Notes: generated by a model not told the origin, from the letters alone. DNA of 64,000 nucleotides from Mactromeris polynyma (GCA_032209605.1 JASFXZ010000095.1:338635-402634); one strand, 5' to 3'. Shown: positions 1 to 12,620, counted from the first letter of the stretch. Numbers and translations: made by a program.

Positions 1-1003
1 GTGTAAACCAATCAAATTTTACGTAAACCACAAGACCAACTTCTCTTCAACCGTTGAACGTTTACCTTGACGCGGATCGGTAAAGCTTTCAATAAGGGGC
101 ACGTAACCTTACCGAAATCCACTGAATTTCGGAAAATTTACCGAAAACCATTTTCAATAACCAAAATCCACTTCTAACACAACATATGCACAATATAATG
201 CTAATTTCTTGTTTAAATATTTAAAATTAGGTTGATTTAAATGCACATACAAAAATCTAAGGAAAATATTACATATTAAGAAAAATATAAACGATTAAGT
301 CTCCAGTGGATTTCGTTAAGGTAGCGTATCATTCGATAATGCCCATATATGTGTTTTACCAAACCTAAAATCATTAACTTGATTATTGTTATGTATTTTG
401 TCTTCCGAAGCAAAGTAATGAACACTATTATTGAAATGGTGTTATGTTTGCATAGAAAACATTTTGATCACGATGAAGGCGCTAATCATATTATATTAAA
501 CATGACAATATTGTTTGCCTTAAGAACTGTGTCTGAAAGGAGATCTATAGCATATTGCAAGAGTTATCTATTGAGTAGGTTTGTTAGTCAACCCCTCGGG
601 AAATTGCCCAGCATTGGAATTAAGGAGAATCTAGGTTGTATGTACCAGTCACGAATATTTGTATAGTTTTAATCAGATAAATCGATATGTAACAAGTTTA
701 ATAACATGAATGTGTGATTTCACGACTGATACAATAAGTTCTGATGAACTATATTGAAACAGACTATACTGTATATGACTAATCTCAATACGGAGTTGTT
801 TTTTATCCAATCTCCTACGAATTCATCTCCTCTTACAGGGATCGGAGTTACTATAGTCTAGCATAATCGAGTGACTAGCAATCGTAACATCTTGGCAATT
901 TTTAATGTTGCAGAACAAATCTTAACCTTCAGATTGCAATTAATTTGCTTCTTGCTACAGACTGCGCCGACCATCTTTTTTCAAGATATTTCTTGTTTTA
1001 GAA
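1..1003 (+). repeat. Family A dispersed repeat, long form, 5'-truncated by window edge
   Basis: The left part (1-170) and right part (about 550-1003) align by eye with the copies at 3175-3780 and 37999-38520. Shared landmarks are the 'gtgtaaaccaatcaaa' stretch, the 'accttgacgcggat' stretch, 'gaactatattgaaacagact', and the 3' end 'tgcgccgaccat' followed by 'caagatatttcttgtt'. The CGGCGCAGCCG 5' end is missing because the window starts inside the element. Positions about 170-545 are not shared with the other long copies and may be an insertion or diverged interior. The short open frame at 349-666 lies across this repeat and shows no protein family. Confidence 0.65.
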
Positions 1004-1356
1004 TATTTTTTAAATCATTAATTTTAATACCATGTCTTCTTTTCTTTTAAACTTTTCCATTAATTCGATTACCATGTGATCTCCTGTGGCGTGTTCGTGT
1101 TTGTGCCAGTGAAAATTATATTAACCTTGATATAATCCTGTTCGTAAATATTGTCATTCAGTCCCTGTGGTGATTGTAACTTCTTTATCCACTCAAACTC
1201 TTAAAATGTCTTCTTCTATTTTTTTGTGCAACTGTTTCGTTGTCTTTGTGTATTATTTGTTCCATTGGTGGAAATGTAACATAGCCAAGCGAGTGCACAG
1301 GGACTTTAAAATGTCTGTAAATGAAGTTCGGATATCTCTTATCATATCGTGTATCA

Positions 1357-1405
1357 GGAAGACATTGTCTTATGTATGTGACGTTCCCTGTTGAAAATTT
1401 CTCTT
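1357..1405 (-). repeat. Family B terminal fragment
   Basis: The piece 'acattgtcttatgtatgtg' followed by 'acgttccctgtt' is the reverse complement of the family B start (GGAACGCCACATACATAAGA). Only the terminal ~50 bp is recognisable. The rest of 1004-2015 is AT-rich with no gene or repeat that I recognise. Confidence 0.45.
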
Positions 1406-2020
1406 TATACGAGTATATAATTATATATGTGTTTTCTCAATCTAGTTTTAAGTTGGCGGCCAGTCTGATCAACGTATTGAAAGCCGCAATTAGAATAAGC
1501 TCAAGTATGTAAATAAACCATATATTTACTTGTATTTATTATATCAGTTCCCTGTAACACATGTAATGTAGTATTATTTTTATAAACCAAATACTTAAAC
1601 TGCACTTATAGAAAATATAGAATATATTTTGACATATCCACAATTCGACGCTCCGTATTTGCGACTCACAGGTGATCCCAAACTAGACTATGACATTTTG
1701 TAAAAGTTCTTGAAAAAATATTATGCAAACTTTTATTTCGATTGACGATATTGGTTAAATATTTGGAGATTTCAATGAAATTCTAGCAGAAATTAAATAA
1801 TTATTATGTTGGTCAGAAGCGGAGGAAATCAGAGGAACTACCATTTTATGTGTATTAAATTTTTTACTGGTACTTGTTGTGGTCATGTTCTGAGATAAAT
1901 CGATTTAAACCCACAGTACTTTCACTGACAGTTCCAAGGCTGTAAATCGCTGTTTGGTTATTATTTATACTTGTGTTTTAAAGTATGAAAATTGCCCTTT
2001 CCCTGAGCAATTCTTTCAAT

Positions 2021-2310
2021 TTATATAGTGGTTATGTTAATTTCTCCCCACATTTGGCATATTGTTGCAAGCTCTCTTGACTTGTCCTGTGATGTCATCC
2101 ATTGAACCCCCCCCCCCCCCTGTTTATCCTTTTTGATTAACTTAGTTATTCCTAATGGTCGGTCAGGCCATTCCTTGTGCCCCTGTTCGCTTGCGTATGT
2201 ACCCTTGAACCTCATCAAATGCCTTATGTTTTATGGATTGTTGTTAACAGGAGGTATGTGTTGAGAGACACTGTTTTATGTAGTGGCGTTCCCTGTAGCA
2301 ACTTATTCTA
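2021..2310 (-). repeat. Family B dispersed repeat, near full-length
   Basis: Reverse-complement copy of the ~290-bp family B. Read on the minus strand it starts at the 'ctacagggaacgccactaca' end (about 2300) and runs through the conserved 'ggaatggcctgacc' core to 'gacaagtcaagagagc'. It contains a C homopolymer run at about 2107-2120, matching the G-run position in other copies. The 65-aa open frame on the minus strand here is repeat-derived, not a gene. Confidence 0.7.
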
Positions 2311-3174
2311 TTTCTTCTAAGATACCATTAGACAACGTGTGTCGTTGAATACAGCAAATAACTGGCTTACGTTCAAAATTAATAATCTATTGAAATAATA
2401 AAGATGGATCTCCTACAGGTACAGTGTAAAGTGACCGTCGTGGCTCAAAATCATCCAATTTGCCGCAACAACACGTGTCGCTGGAAAAGAATGAATATAT
2501 ATTTTAAAGTTGTATCTTTAAAATAACGTTGTAACATGACCGCCGCTGCCAAACTTTCAATGTGGTATATTGTAGTGACAGACGTGAGTAGGAGGAAAAT
2601 AATTAAGAATTTAGAACTACTGTCCCTGATGGATGATATGATAACAGCATTTATGTCCACATATTCATGAGATTTATTGAATTTGCTAGAATTCACAATG
2701 TGGGAAATGTAATAATCCACTACATGGTAGAAAAGTACGAACATTGTTTTCATTTTTCATAAATTTTCAATGTAACTAACACAGTCGGGTTACCTCAAAA
2801 TCTTTTTACGGATTTTTGTCATTCGAATTCTATTTCAACATAGTTTGACTAGTTTACATATGCATAAATCAGGTATGGAAAAACAACACGTATTGATATG
2901 TATTGTCAATAGTATTCGTTGTTTGTAACAAAAAGAACCTAAATTCATGAGAAAAATGTAACAGGTATTGCATATCGCTCTTTGCAGTCAACATAAGAGT
3001 TCCATACACAGATATCAACACAGCCACAGACTGTGTATTATCACGTCAACATTATTTAACAATTGTTTTTACATCAAAATAAGTATTTAACATAAAACAT
3101 ATTCTATATACATGTATAGCATTTTCATCATTATAGGGGTTTACATAGCATGCATCGAGTGTTGGAAGCGATAG
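2311..3174. other. No gene recognised (AT-rich spacer)
   Basis: No spliced exon, RNA gene or dispersed family was recognised. The 100-aa minus-strand open frame at 2451-2753 has no recognisable domain and sits in AT-rich sequence. I consider it chance. Confidence 0.4.
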
Positions 3175-3780
3175 TTTTTTTCGGCGCAGCCGTACTAACA
3201 TGGTTTTGCTATTTGCATATCAGTGTTTTGTAAACCAATCAAATCTTACGTTACCACCAAGGCAATTTCGCGCCATTTCTCTTCAACCGAACAATATGTG
3301 CAACCTTGACGCAGACTGGTTAACATTGTGTATAGTGTATTGCAAGATTTATCCAGTAAGAAGTGTTGTTATTCATCACCGCGGGGAATTGTCCGGTGTT
3401 GGAATTAAGAAGACTTTCTTGGTTTTATGTACCAGCCGCGAACATTTATATTGTTTTAATCAGATAAATCGCTATGTAATAAGGTTAACATGGATGTATG
3501 AGTTCACGACTTATGCAATAAGTAATGATGAACTATATTGAAACAGACTATGCTGTGTCTATGACTATAATCACACTAAAGTACGGAGTTATTTGTATCC
3601 AGTCTCCTACGCAGTGACCTCGGGGTTTCTGTAGTATAGCGTAATTGAATGACCGACAGTCGTCGTTACACTAAGCATGTTTTATGTTGTACAACAAATT
3701 TTAACCTTCCGATTGCAACTTTGCAAACTTCAAGTTGCGCCGACCACCTTTTTTAAAGATATTTCTTGTTTTAATTATAG
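3175..3780 (+). repeat. Family A dispersed repeat, long form, complete
   Basis: Starts at 'ttttttcggcgcagccgtac', where CGGC-GCA-GCCG can form a small 5' hairpin. It ends at 'gcgccgaccacc' plus 'aaagatatttcttgtt'. It shares the whole ~600-bp body with the copy at 37999-38520. It abuts the 18-bp tandem array that follows, with only about 30 bp between. The ends (TC at the 5' side, a CAAGA/TCTTG hairpin at the 3' side) recall non-autonomous Helitron-like elements, but no CTRR terminus is clear, so the class is unassigned. Confidence 0.7.
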
Positions 3781-3811
3781 ATGCATCTATTTCGCTCTCA
3801 CTACTCGATAT

Positions 3812-4530
3812 GAACACCATGTCAGTGTTATACACCATGTCACTGTTATACACCATGTCACTGGTATACACCATGTCACTGTTATACACCATGTCACTGT
3901 TATACACCATGTCACTGTTATACACCATGTCACTGTTATACACCATGTCAGTGTTATACACCATGTCAGTGTTATACACCATGTCACTGTTATACACCAT
4001 GTCACTGTTATACACCATGTCACTGTTATACACCATGTCAGTGTTATACACCATGTCACTGTTATACACCATGTCACTGGTATACACCATGTCACTGTTA
4101 TACACCAAGTCAGTGTTATACACCATGTCACTGTTATACACCATGTCACTGTTATACACCATGTCACTGTTATACACCATGTCACTGTTATACACCATGT
4201 CACTGTTATACACCATGTCACTGTTATACACCATGTCACTGTTATACACCATCTTACTGGTATACACCATGTCAGTGTTATACACCATGTCACTGTTATA
4301 CACCATGTCACTGTTATACACAATGTCAGTGTTATGCACCATCTTACTGGTATACACCAAGTCACTGTTATACACCATGTCAATGTAATACACCATGTCA
4401 CTGTTATACACCTTGTCACTATTATACATCATGTCATTGTTATACACCGCATCACTGTTATACATCATGTCACTGTTATACACCATGTCACTGTTATACA
4501 CCACGTCACTGTTATACATCATATATTTTC
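3812..4530. repeat. Tandem array, 18-bp unit, ~40 copies
   Basis: Unit 'caccatgtcactgttata' (18 bp), with recurrent variants at two positions (cac/cag, gtta/ggta). Because 18 is divisible by three and the unit lacks stops in several frames, open frames of 298 and 217 aa (plus) and 286 and 210 aa (minus) cover the same DNA with six-residue periodic peptides such as HHVTVI or YTMSLL. These are consequences of the repeat and are not annotated as genes. The array lies between a family A copy and a family C copy. Confidence 0.95.
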
Positions 4531-4539
4531 CACAATCAA

Positions 4540-5895
4540 TAACATGGTGCATATCGATCAAGCAGAATGTTAATTATCAGATGTATAAGTCTGCAAAATG
4601 TATTTTATTTACTTATGTGCAGTCATTGCATGAGTTGAAGGCACTCATTCCATTATCATAAAATCTGTCAAGCAAATAAATTCTATACTAAGTTTTATCA
4701 ACACAAATCCTAAAGGACCTCATTTTCGTATTAATTGATATAAATCCGACGACTGTTTCAATTAAACTTATTTATAGTTCGTCAGTTTTATTTAAAGTGA
4801 TTATATTTGATAATACACTGATTTAAGTTTTCATGGACAATAAACGGGATACAAACCAGTTTCGGACAGTTCTCTTTGAAGGTTTAACTTCATTATAAAT
4901 TTATCAGTTACTATTCCTGCATTTGATTTTGTATGTTCAAACTGGGACTAGTATATATCGGTCCCAGGTTCTTGAAAACGTGATTTGAACGTATATCGGA
5001 CATTATCGTTCATTTTAAAGATTTATGATCAGCATAAAAATCACTATTAAAATTTGACCTGAGTATTACATTGAAAATCCACTTAAGTAAATACATACAT
5101 GTATATTGAAAATGGTAATTTTGACCTATCTGTCTTTTTGAATACCCGACACTTTCCGCATATGGCATTGGAGGTCTGGTGGATATATGTAACATATCAT
5201 ATTTTCTTTGAGTTCTTAGCACCTGTTCCCTGCATTTCTTTATCCTGGATATCTGCATTGTACATAGATAGCATGTAATCATGTCTATATGTTATAAATA
5301 ATTTGTAATAAGAAATTGAATGATATTGTCTTTTTATCGGTCTTATTGAATAGTTAACGTTTTATTGGTCCATTAAAATACACAATTTTGAAATGTATCC
5401 ATATTAAAGTATAGATTCCATCAATGACAGTTTAATCTGCCTTTGGAGATACAATGATGTCAATTAGGTATTCCCAACCTTAAAAAGCCGCTTGAATTAC
5501 TTGTACAGTTTAATTAACTTGTTTATTTACCCTTGCATCACCTCAAATGCTTTATACTAAACATGGATAACAGGGCGCATGTAACATTTCTGAGTATCAA
5601 ATCCATCCACTAGCTCAATTGAAACAAATATTATTTCTCATTTTTGATTTCCATGCATAGTGCATATTGTGTTGGAATGGCAACATGTCATGAAGTTGCA
5701 AACAAGATTAGCAACTACATAATCTCCCTTGTAGTTGCTCAAAAAAATAGAGCTTCTCACATTAATGTATCATTATCGAAGTAGCAAAAATTCATTTTTT
5801 TCTCAGAAGAAAGGAGCCTTACATAATACAATCATCGGCAAATGAAATCATTTGATCGTAACGTTGTGTTCAGAATGAGTGAGTCAGTACGCTGG
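4540..5895 (+). repeat. Family C dispersed element, copy 1
   Basis: Shares blocks with 12815-15315 and 44385-45100: 'cacatcgatca' near the left end, 'tgcaaaatgt..ttta', 'cattgcatgagatgaagcca'-like sequence, 'caaataaagtctatac', and on the right 'gatttccatgcataatgcat', 'gttgcaaacaagattag' and 'aggagccttacataa'. The shared blocks are colinear and more than 1 kb apart, so this is one long repeat. No coding capacity is visible. Confidence 0.6.
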
Positions 5896-5957
5896 GGAAT
5901 TTAATACCCGAATTCTTAAGTAAAGTCATATTTTGAGGAACACGAAAAATCGGTCAA

Positions 5958-6030
5958 TGGCGCTACCGAGATTCGAACCCGGCTCTACGGATTGCCGGTC
6001 CGTTATGCTAAACCATTGTAAAGGAAATGT
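5958..6030 (-). repeat. tRNA-derived sequence (SINE head or tRNA pseudogene)
   Basis: Minus-strand sequence shows a B box (GGGTTCGAATCTC) in a TTCGAAT loop with a 5-bp T stem, a perfect 5-bp anticodon stem (ACGGA/TCCGT) around the 7-nt loop CCGGCAA, and an A-box-like TGGTTTAGCATAACGG. The 5' acceptor half does not pair with the 3' TAGCGCC, and position 33 is C rather than U. It is therefore not a functional tRNA. A SINE head is the simplest reading, but no clear tail or target duplication was found. Confidence 0.6.
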
Positions 6031-6194
6031 AACCAAGTGTGCGCTGGACTAATATGCAATGACATTATCATATTTAAATAACAATTTCTCTTACATACTC
6101 GTACAGTCTTATGCACACTAACAAATGATTATGTTAGTCAAAATGCATACTTATTTATAAAGATATTATATAAAATTAGATACACCTTATAGAG

Positions 6195-6490
6195 TTAAAT
6201 ACAACTGAGGAGGTGTGAGAGAGTTTAAGTTGTTACATGGAACGCCATATACACAAGACATCCCCCACACACACACAGACCCTCGGGAAAACAACATTCC
6301 ACAAAACATCAGGCACTGAAGAAATGCAAGGGTAAACATGCACGAGAACAGGGGCGCAAGGAATGGTCAGACCGACTGTAAAGAACAACCAAGGATAATT
6401 TAGGGGGGAGGGCTAAAATGGGGGAATTCATTGAATGGAGTATATATAACATCACGGAACAAGTCAAGCAAGTCAATAATAATAGGTCGA
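6195..6490 (+). repeat. Family B dispersed repeat
   Basis: Runs from 'tggaacgccatatacacaag' through 'aggcactgaagaaatgcaag', the conserved 'gcgcaaggaatggtcagacc' core and a G-rich tract, to 'aagtcaataataataggtcg'. It is colinear with the copies at 7755, 12396, 26813, 35385 and 41700. The minus-strand open frame at 6473-6697 begins at its edge and has no family resemblance. Confidence 0.75.
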
Positions 6491-7754
6491 AACGGGGAGT
6501 TTTGGAACTGTCGACAAGACTGCATTCACAAAACAGAACATTCGAACACAGATCGCTAGCACACGAAACAGAACAATGAAGGGAGTGGTGATACTAAAGA
6601 AAACCATAGGAGGGTTACGGCAAACAACATAGACCTGTCCAATGATCGAACATGACGTCTGAAAATTAGAGACGAGAACGAGTGCACCACTTGGCATGCT
6701 CCTAGTTACACTTTCATATTACACAATACATGTAACTCAAACTTTTACGTCGAATGGTATGCGCGCTCGGTTCAAAAATCCTCTCAATTGTCTATAAACG
6801 CATACTTTCATCGAACGATGACTATGCATAATGTTCATTGCAATACTTGTTTAAGTACAACATGTATCTTTGTTATACGTTCGGCGTGTAAACACTTTGC
6901 GTATAATACAAAGATATAACCAACGTTACTAAAATAAGATAGGTAACATTATAATAAGACCATCCCTAGTACATTGTTTCCAAAGCTTAGTGAGTTACCT
7001 TACGTAGATTCCAACATGCGTTCGCTTTGTGAATCGGATAAAGGAAATAATTTGTGGCAAAAGAAAACTTGTTGTTCACAGTAGGTCCTGGAAATATTCT
7101 GGAGCGATCGATTTGCTTATACCACTGTGTACGGACTCGGTGAAATCTACCAGATTATCAAATCTAATATATATTCAGCGATAAAACTACGCCAGTCGAG
7201 TTTCTTATTTCTGTTAACACACATTTGTATCAGCTAACCTATGCTTCTATTCAAAATAGTGTGTAAAGATTATAAGATAACTCTAGTTCATTTTGTTTTT
7301 CTTATACGTAAACTAAATATCTGAAAAAATAGGATATCCCTACACATTAAAATGTCAACAATAATGTTTGCTGCGGATAAAAGTTTTTAGGACAGAGTAA
7401 GTTCAAGGGAGTCGGTCACTCAGAACAGATTGAGGTCATACACTTTCCGAATAATGTAAACATACAATAACCATCGAACGATTACGCTGGGGTCGGGTAT
7501 GTTTTTGTAATTAATATGCAATGTTCAATATTTATTATAAATATTGTACATTTAGTAGTGCATTTTACCAATTTCAACCATTTCCGTCGACAAATAGAAT
7601 CGGGTCACGGCACAGTCAGTACTCGGTAGTTTATTTAGGAGACAATGAAACATTGGGCATTCAACGTGATGTAAAATGTACTTATACACTAGCGGCAACA
7701 TTTAAATAATTGATATTAGTTCCATACAAGGTAATCATAGAAGAGAGAGGAGAA

Positions 7755-8020
7755 TAAGTGCTACAGGCAACGCCACATACATAAGACAGTGCCTTCCTAC
7801 ACAGAACTCCGGAAAAATAACAATCCATTAAAAGTAAAACATAAGGCATTTGAGGAGGCTCAAGGGTACATACGTAAGGGAACAGGGGTGCAAGAAAAGG
7901 CCTGGCCTACTATAAGGGATAACTTGGAGAATTCAAGAAGACAAACAGGGGGGCATTTAATGGATTGAATACATCACAGGACAAGTCAAGACATCTGGCA
8001 ACAATAGGCCGAAAGTTGGG
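7755..8020 (+). repeat. Family B dispersed repeat
   Basis: Begins 'gctacaggcaacgccacata' and retains the 'cataagacagtgcc' start, the 'ggggtgcaagaaaaggcctg' core and the 'acaagtcaagacatctggca' end. It is about 1.3 kb downstream of another copy in the same orientation; nothing is recognised between the two copies (6720-7750). Confidence 0.75.
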
Positions 8021-10269
8021 GGAAATAACATGATACTATATAACATGAATGAATTGCACAGGGGAAAGGGGAATTTAACTTATATTTAAAATATAAATAA
8101 TAAATATACAGCGATTTACAGCCTTGTGTCTGTTAGTAAAGATCCTGGGGGTTTAAATCGATTAATCAGCTAGCTAACCTCACACTTAATCGCTATATGG
8201 TCATTGATTTCCAACACATGTACCTAACTTGACTAAGTAGACAATAACTAATCATTAAAAGCAGTTAACCATTACGTACACTTACGTTCACGTAAGTTCT
8301 AAATAGTTCAGCGCGATATATCGTATACTGAACAATACACTGATTTTGATATTGTTGTTTTCGTTCAAACAGTTTTAATTGCTGATCAACTATTGAACAT
8401 ATCCATTAAACCCATATCGTGAAAACAGAGACATATTAAATTAAGAAAGTGTATGGAAGGTCATAGCAAGACTATCGTAACTCATATGTAATTATATAGA
8501 AGTTGCGATAGTCTTGCACTGAACACTCGGTATATTCTTGACAATACAGGAAAATATCAAAACCACAATGAATAAAATGTAGCTTTGCTCACACATTCCA
8601 TTTAGTTCAAACAGTAACATTATCTAATTAATGGATATGCTCACAAGACTAGAAGTTCCTCATATTTCAATATCATGCATAATGTATACAGTAATGGAAA
8701 GTTAAACATCGTAAAGTTCCAAACTGGATTAATAACTTTAATCTGCCTTCGAAATTATAGTCTTTGTGCAACTGTGGTCTAAAATTACATCCTTTGAGAA
8801 TCAAAAATTAAGTCAAAAATGAATCATATTTCACTTTTCGCTGTTAAATTTGATGTCCAGTAATACACACGAGTAAATGCAGTCGCTTTGATCTTGGATT
8901 TTTCATCAGAATTCTAGATTTGGTAACAAGACACTGTAGACGTAGCTTTAATATTTCCCCCAGACTGAATGACGTTTGAGACTAGCTATTCGTCATACTT
9001 GTCATATTTAGGCTTAACAGCGTTTTTGATCATTTAAGAGTCATAAGGCGATCTGTTCACAAAACTATTTGTTTTTAGTTTTCAACCAAAATTTACGCAA
9101 ACAACAGTTCAGTAATGGTGTTTGTGACTAACGTTTCGTAACGTTTGCAATTTGGTTCCCCGTGTGCAGTGAATGTGATACGGTGAGCCATGAATAAAAA
9201 ACAAAACAGTTCCGTAACTGTTAGCCGTAACTGACGACCTCCCTAAAGCTGGAAGATGAGTGATGATAGATGCGCCCTCAGCTGATGCATCATCGCGGAG
9301 GGTATACGCCTTGCCTCAATCTCAAACAACCGGTATCAATATTGTACGGAAGCTCTGGGGTCTCATTTGCAGTTAATACCTATTACATATTTTTATTGCT
9401 TTTTTATTATGACTTGATTGTAAATACCTATTCGGTTCTTGAGCAGTAATTAATAATGTGACACTTGCCATGTCTCCTAACATAGGCGTAAGCGGAATCA
9501 GATTTATGAACTGAATGTGTTACAATCAGTGCTCACACAGGACCAGAAGTATTACAACACCGGGATGAAGTACAAGGCGACATTTTAACTGCTGCCAACA
9601 CTTATTTGGAAATCATCAGTATTTGAAATTGGAATATCTCCATTTTTACCGGCCTCCTGACCCAAAAACAATATAGGTCAGGATTTGACCAGATTAGTAT
9701 TCTGGTATTGAATTTAAACTCAGAATGTCAATTTCTTCGTTATATTAAAATTAATAGGGACTAAATGTTATGAATAATTAGTTAATTATTAATACTTAAA
9801 AGTTAATGCTTAATAGTTAAAAGTACTTACCTTCACACTTGAAGTTCCTGCAAAGACAAATGGACTTTAATTCAATATTTAAAAAAGTCTTTAATTTTCA
9901 AATGCAATATTGCTCCTTCACATACTAAGACAATATGATGGTATCAGTCGAGGTATAAAAACAAAAACATAGTCAACAACACAATGAGTATACTGTTATA
10001 ACAAAGTTTCAAAGTTTATTGTTATAACAAAGTTCCAAAGTTAATTGGCATAACGGCAAAGATAATTGCCTTTGGCCATTTACAAACACAGTTCTGAAAT
10101 GGTAAGAAAACGCAAAAAATGAAAAAAATAAACACAATGAATATGAGATTAACATAACATAACATGATAACATGAATATAAATGAGCACAATAACAAATG
10201 TCTATAAATATGTTTCTTACACCATTTCAATTCATAACAAAGAGAAATGAAACAGCCATTCAAATTAAC
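8021..10269. other. No gene recognised
   Basis: AT-rich sequence. The only structures noted are the stem-loop at 8466-8517 and a possible family C remnant near 8655-8700 ('catgcataatgtatacagta'). The 84-aa minus-strand frame ending at 10009 is leucine/phenylalanine-rich by composition, with no recognisable domain. Confidence 0.4.
8466..8517. repeat. 17-bp inverted repeat (stem-loop)
   Basis: GCAAGACTATCGTAACT at 8466-8482 pairs with AGTTGCGATAGTCTTGC at 8501-8517 with one mismatch, around an 18-nt AT-rich loop. It may be the remnant of a small inverted-repeat transposon or a cruciform-forming site. No function is evident. Confidence 0.6.
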
Positions 10270-10821
10270 GAATGTAGGACGATTTTGCCAACGGATGTTT
10301 TGGCCCGGATGTTTCGTCCTAGGACCTTTTGGCCTAGGACTTTTTGCCAGCCATTCTTATCAAATAGGACTTTTTAGCCAGTTATAACAAGACATTTTTT
10401 TTTTTATTTAGTATTTTATTATCAATACATCTTTATATCTAAAATACGAAGTGTTTTCATGTTTTATTTTAAAAAAGAAGGTATTGTGAGAAAATTTGAA
10501 AAAAAATCTCCTTTTCATACAATGTCTTTCTCCAATTCCTAAACAATATTTTTTTAAATTGTATGCTATTCACATTTTACATTTTCACTGGCACAGTCTG
10601 TTAGTCACACATTGAACTCATTACATCGCTTTTTTCAACATAATATGTACTTATATGTTCGGTTGTCCACTTCTAATATTAATAGAGTTATAGCAGGGAT
10701 AATAGTGATTTGGCCAAAAGATCCTATCTAAAAAATATGACTGGCCAAAAGGTCCAGGTCAAAAAGTCCTAGGACGAAACGTCCGGGCCAAAACATCCGT
10801 TGGCCAAAACATCCGTCCACC
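10270..10821. mobile_element. TIR transposon (non-autonomous), 552 bp with 9-bp TSD
   Basis: Long imperfect terminal inverted repeats flank an AT-rich core. Both ends carry CCAACGGATGTTTTGGCC, then a cGGATGTTTCGTCCTAGGAC-like block and a second TTTTTGGCC-type block; the right copy is in reverse complement, with about 80 bp recognisable in each arm. The 9-bp direct repeat CAAATTAAC occurs immediately outside both ends (10261-10269 and 10822-10830), which supports a target-site duplication. No transposase frame is present. The superfamily is not assigned; a 9-bp duplication would be compatible with a Mutator-like element, which is inference only. Confidence 0.85.
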
Positions 10822-10830
10822 CAAATTAAC

Positions 10831-12395
10831 ATATCCAATTTTTAAATTATATATTTTTCATAGAATAAATAAGAGTTTGTTTCCCACAGTTTTAATGTTA
10901 ATATGCAAGTATTTGTATAGCACGGACCATCCATTTGCCAGTTTGTCTGATTATGAACGAGCCTTGAAGGACATGCACAGCATTTATTGGTATCTTATAG
11001 CGTTGTTAAAAGTTTTGATGCGTGATTGGAATTGTGGGTAGGTAACAGTACAGTTCAATGCATTGTAAATCATCGACCCCTTACTGATAACATGCTGGGA
11101 GACTAGGGACAAGTAGTCTGTTGACCCGGTGCCAGAATCCAGGCTTTTAAAGCAAATACGATATTACGGTTGAATATGAACCAGATGAATTAAATAGCCA
11201 TATTGAGCGGGCATAGCCTTAGTCAGATAATAGCATGTAGCATTATATTTCAAACAAACATTACACTGTCTGCAAGAAAAGGTAAGTCATGTTTAACTAT
11301 AAATATGAAACCATATGATGTAATATGATATACTTTTAGCGAAAACCTTTCCTAGCGCATACTCGTATAGCACTATACTGTCTGGACTAGACTAGACCTT
11401 ATGTCTGATAATACGTTTTATTAACCAAACTACTTTGTACTGAGTCAGAATAATAATAAAACATGTTTATGTCCACATATTCATGAGATTCAATGAATTC
11501 AATTGAATGCAAAATTAGCAAACTCTTCCATCTATGGCGTGTGATGATCAACTACATGGTAGAAAAGTACCAAATTAGTTTAAGTGTCTTGTTTCGCGAT
11601 TCATGCTATTTTCTGGCGTTGCCATTGGGACATATATATTTACCATTATAGCCAACATGTAAGGCATCAAACAATCAAGTGATATGAGTTGTATGCTCTC
11701 ATTTATTTACAATGTCGCTTCGGTTCTGTGTGTTTGTCAATGTAACATCATTGGTTGTAAATCACAAAAATGTTTAAAACACGCCATAATTTAAAAATGA
11801 TATATACCTGTATAAACGGTTATAACACCTGAACTTGGATAGCATTGTATGTCATGTAATAAAACATGTATTTGATTGCTTCATTAGCAGTAGTCTACAG
11901 ACTCTTTTTTAATTAATTAATTTATTTCGGTAGTTGAGTACATGGTACATGGATAATTAAGACATGCAATACTATTAAAATAATAATTATAACATGTGCA
12001 AAATACCCATGCCATACACACCAACACCTAGGATAGCACAAAAAATAGACTCTTATTTCCATTGTGGTCCTAGACGTGTAATGATTTAAGAATAGCACGG
12101 ATGCAGTCTGCATTCTCTGTGGATGACTTTCATCTATAGCCACAACAATATCAGACAAATGAAACCATTGTTTTGATATTCATAGTTGTAAATAAAATGT
12201 ATTGCCAATCTGACATGTTTGCTTGTAAAATCAAATATCATCACCATACTGCATATTGCGTTATGTATCATACATAAAGATATCGTTCATTCATTGCCTT
12301 TTGTAAACTGTTCAATTTGTTGCAATAAATTAACCTTTGAGAAAAAAGCATGACAACTAAATAAATCGATGAGATAATGATCAAACAGAGAAAAT
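10831..12395. other. No gene recognised
   Basis: No exon-like or RNA-gene signal is seen. Two sequence blocks near 11465-11580 ('atgtccacatattcatgaga' and 'ctacatggtagaaaagtac') also occur near 2650-2740, so this region contains another diverged dispersed repeat. The 78-aa minus-strand frame at 11922-12158 shows no domain. Confidence 0.4.
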
Positions 12396-12620
12396 AATTG
12401 TACTGGGAACGCCACATACATAAGACAGTGCGTCCGCACACAGTCCTACGGAAAAACAACAATCCATAAAACATAAGGCACTTGAGGAGGCTCAATACAT
12501 ACGTAAGGGAACAGAGGCGCAAGAAATGGCATAGTCGTCCATAAGGAATAACTAGGAGAATCAAAGTGGACAAACAGTGGGGGAGGGAATTAATGGATGG
12601 AAAAGATCCATACGTTGGTT
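12396..12620 (+). repeat. Family B dispersed repeat
   Basis: Starts 'tactgggaacgccacataca' and carries 'cataagacagtgcgtccgca', 'aggcacttgaggaggctcaa' and 'gcgcaagaaatggc', ending near 'aattaatggatgg'. The minus-strand 101-aa open frame at 12268-12573 overlaps it and is repeat-derived. Confidence 0.75.

Noticed and set aside
3812..4530. CRISPR-like array
   Set aside because: Units are contiguous 18-mers with no unique spacers, in a eukaryotic context; the same applies to the other arrays.
5958..6030. Functional tRNA gene on the minus strand
   Set aside because: The anticodon and T arms look good, but the acceptor stem does not pair and residue 33 is C.
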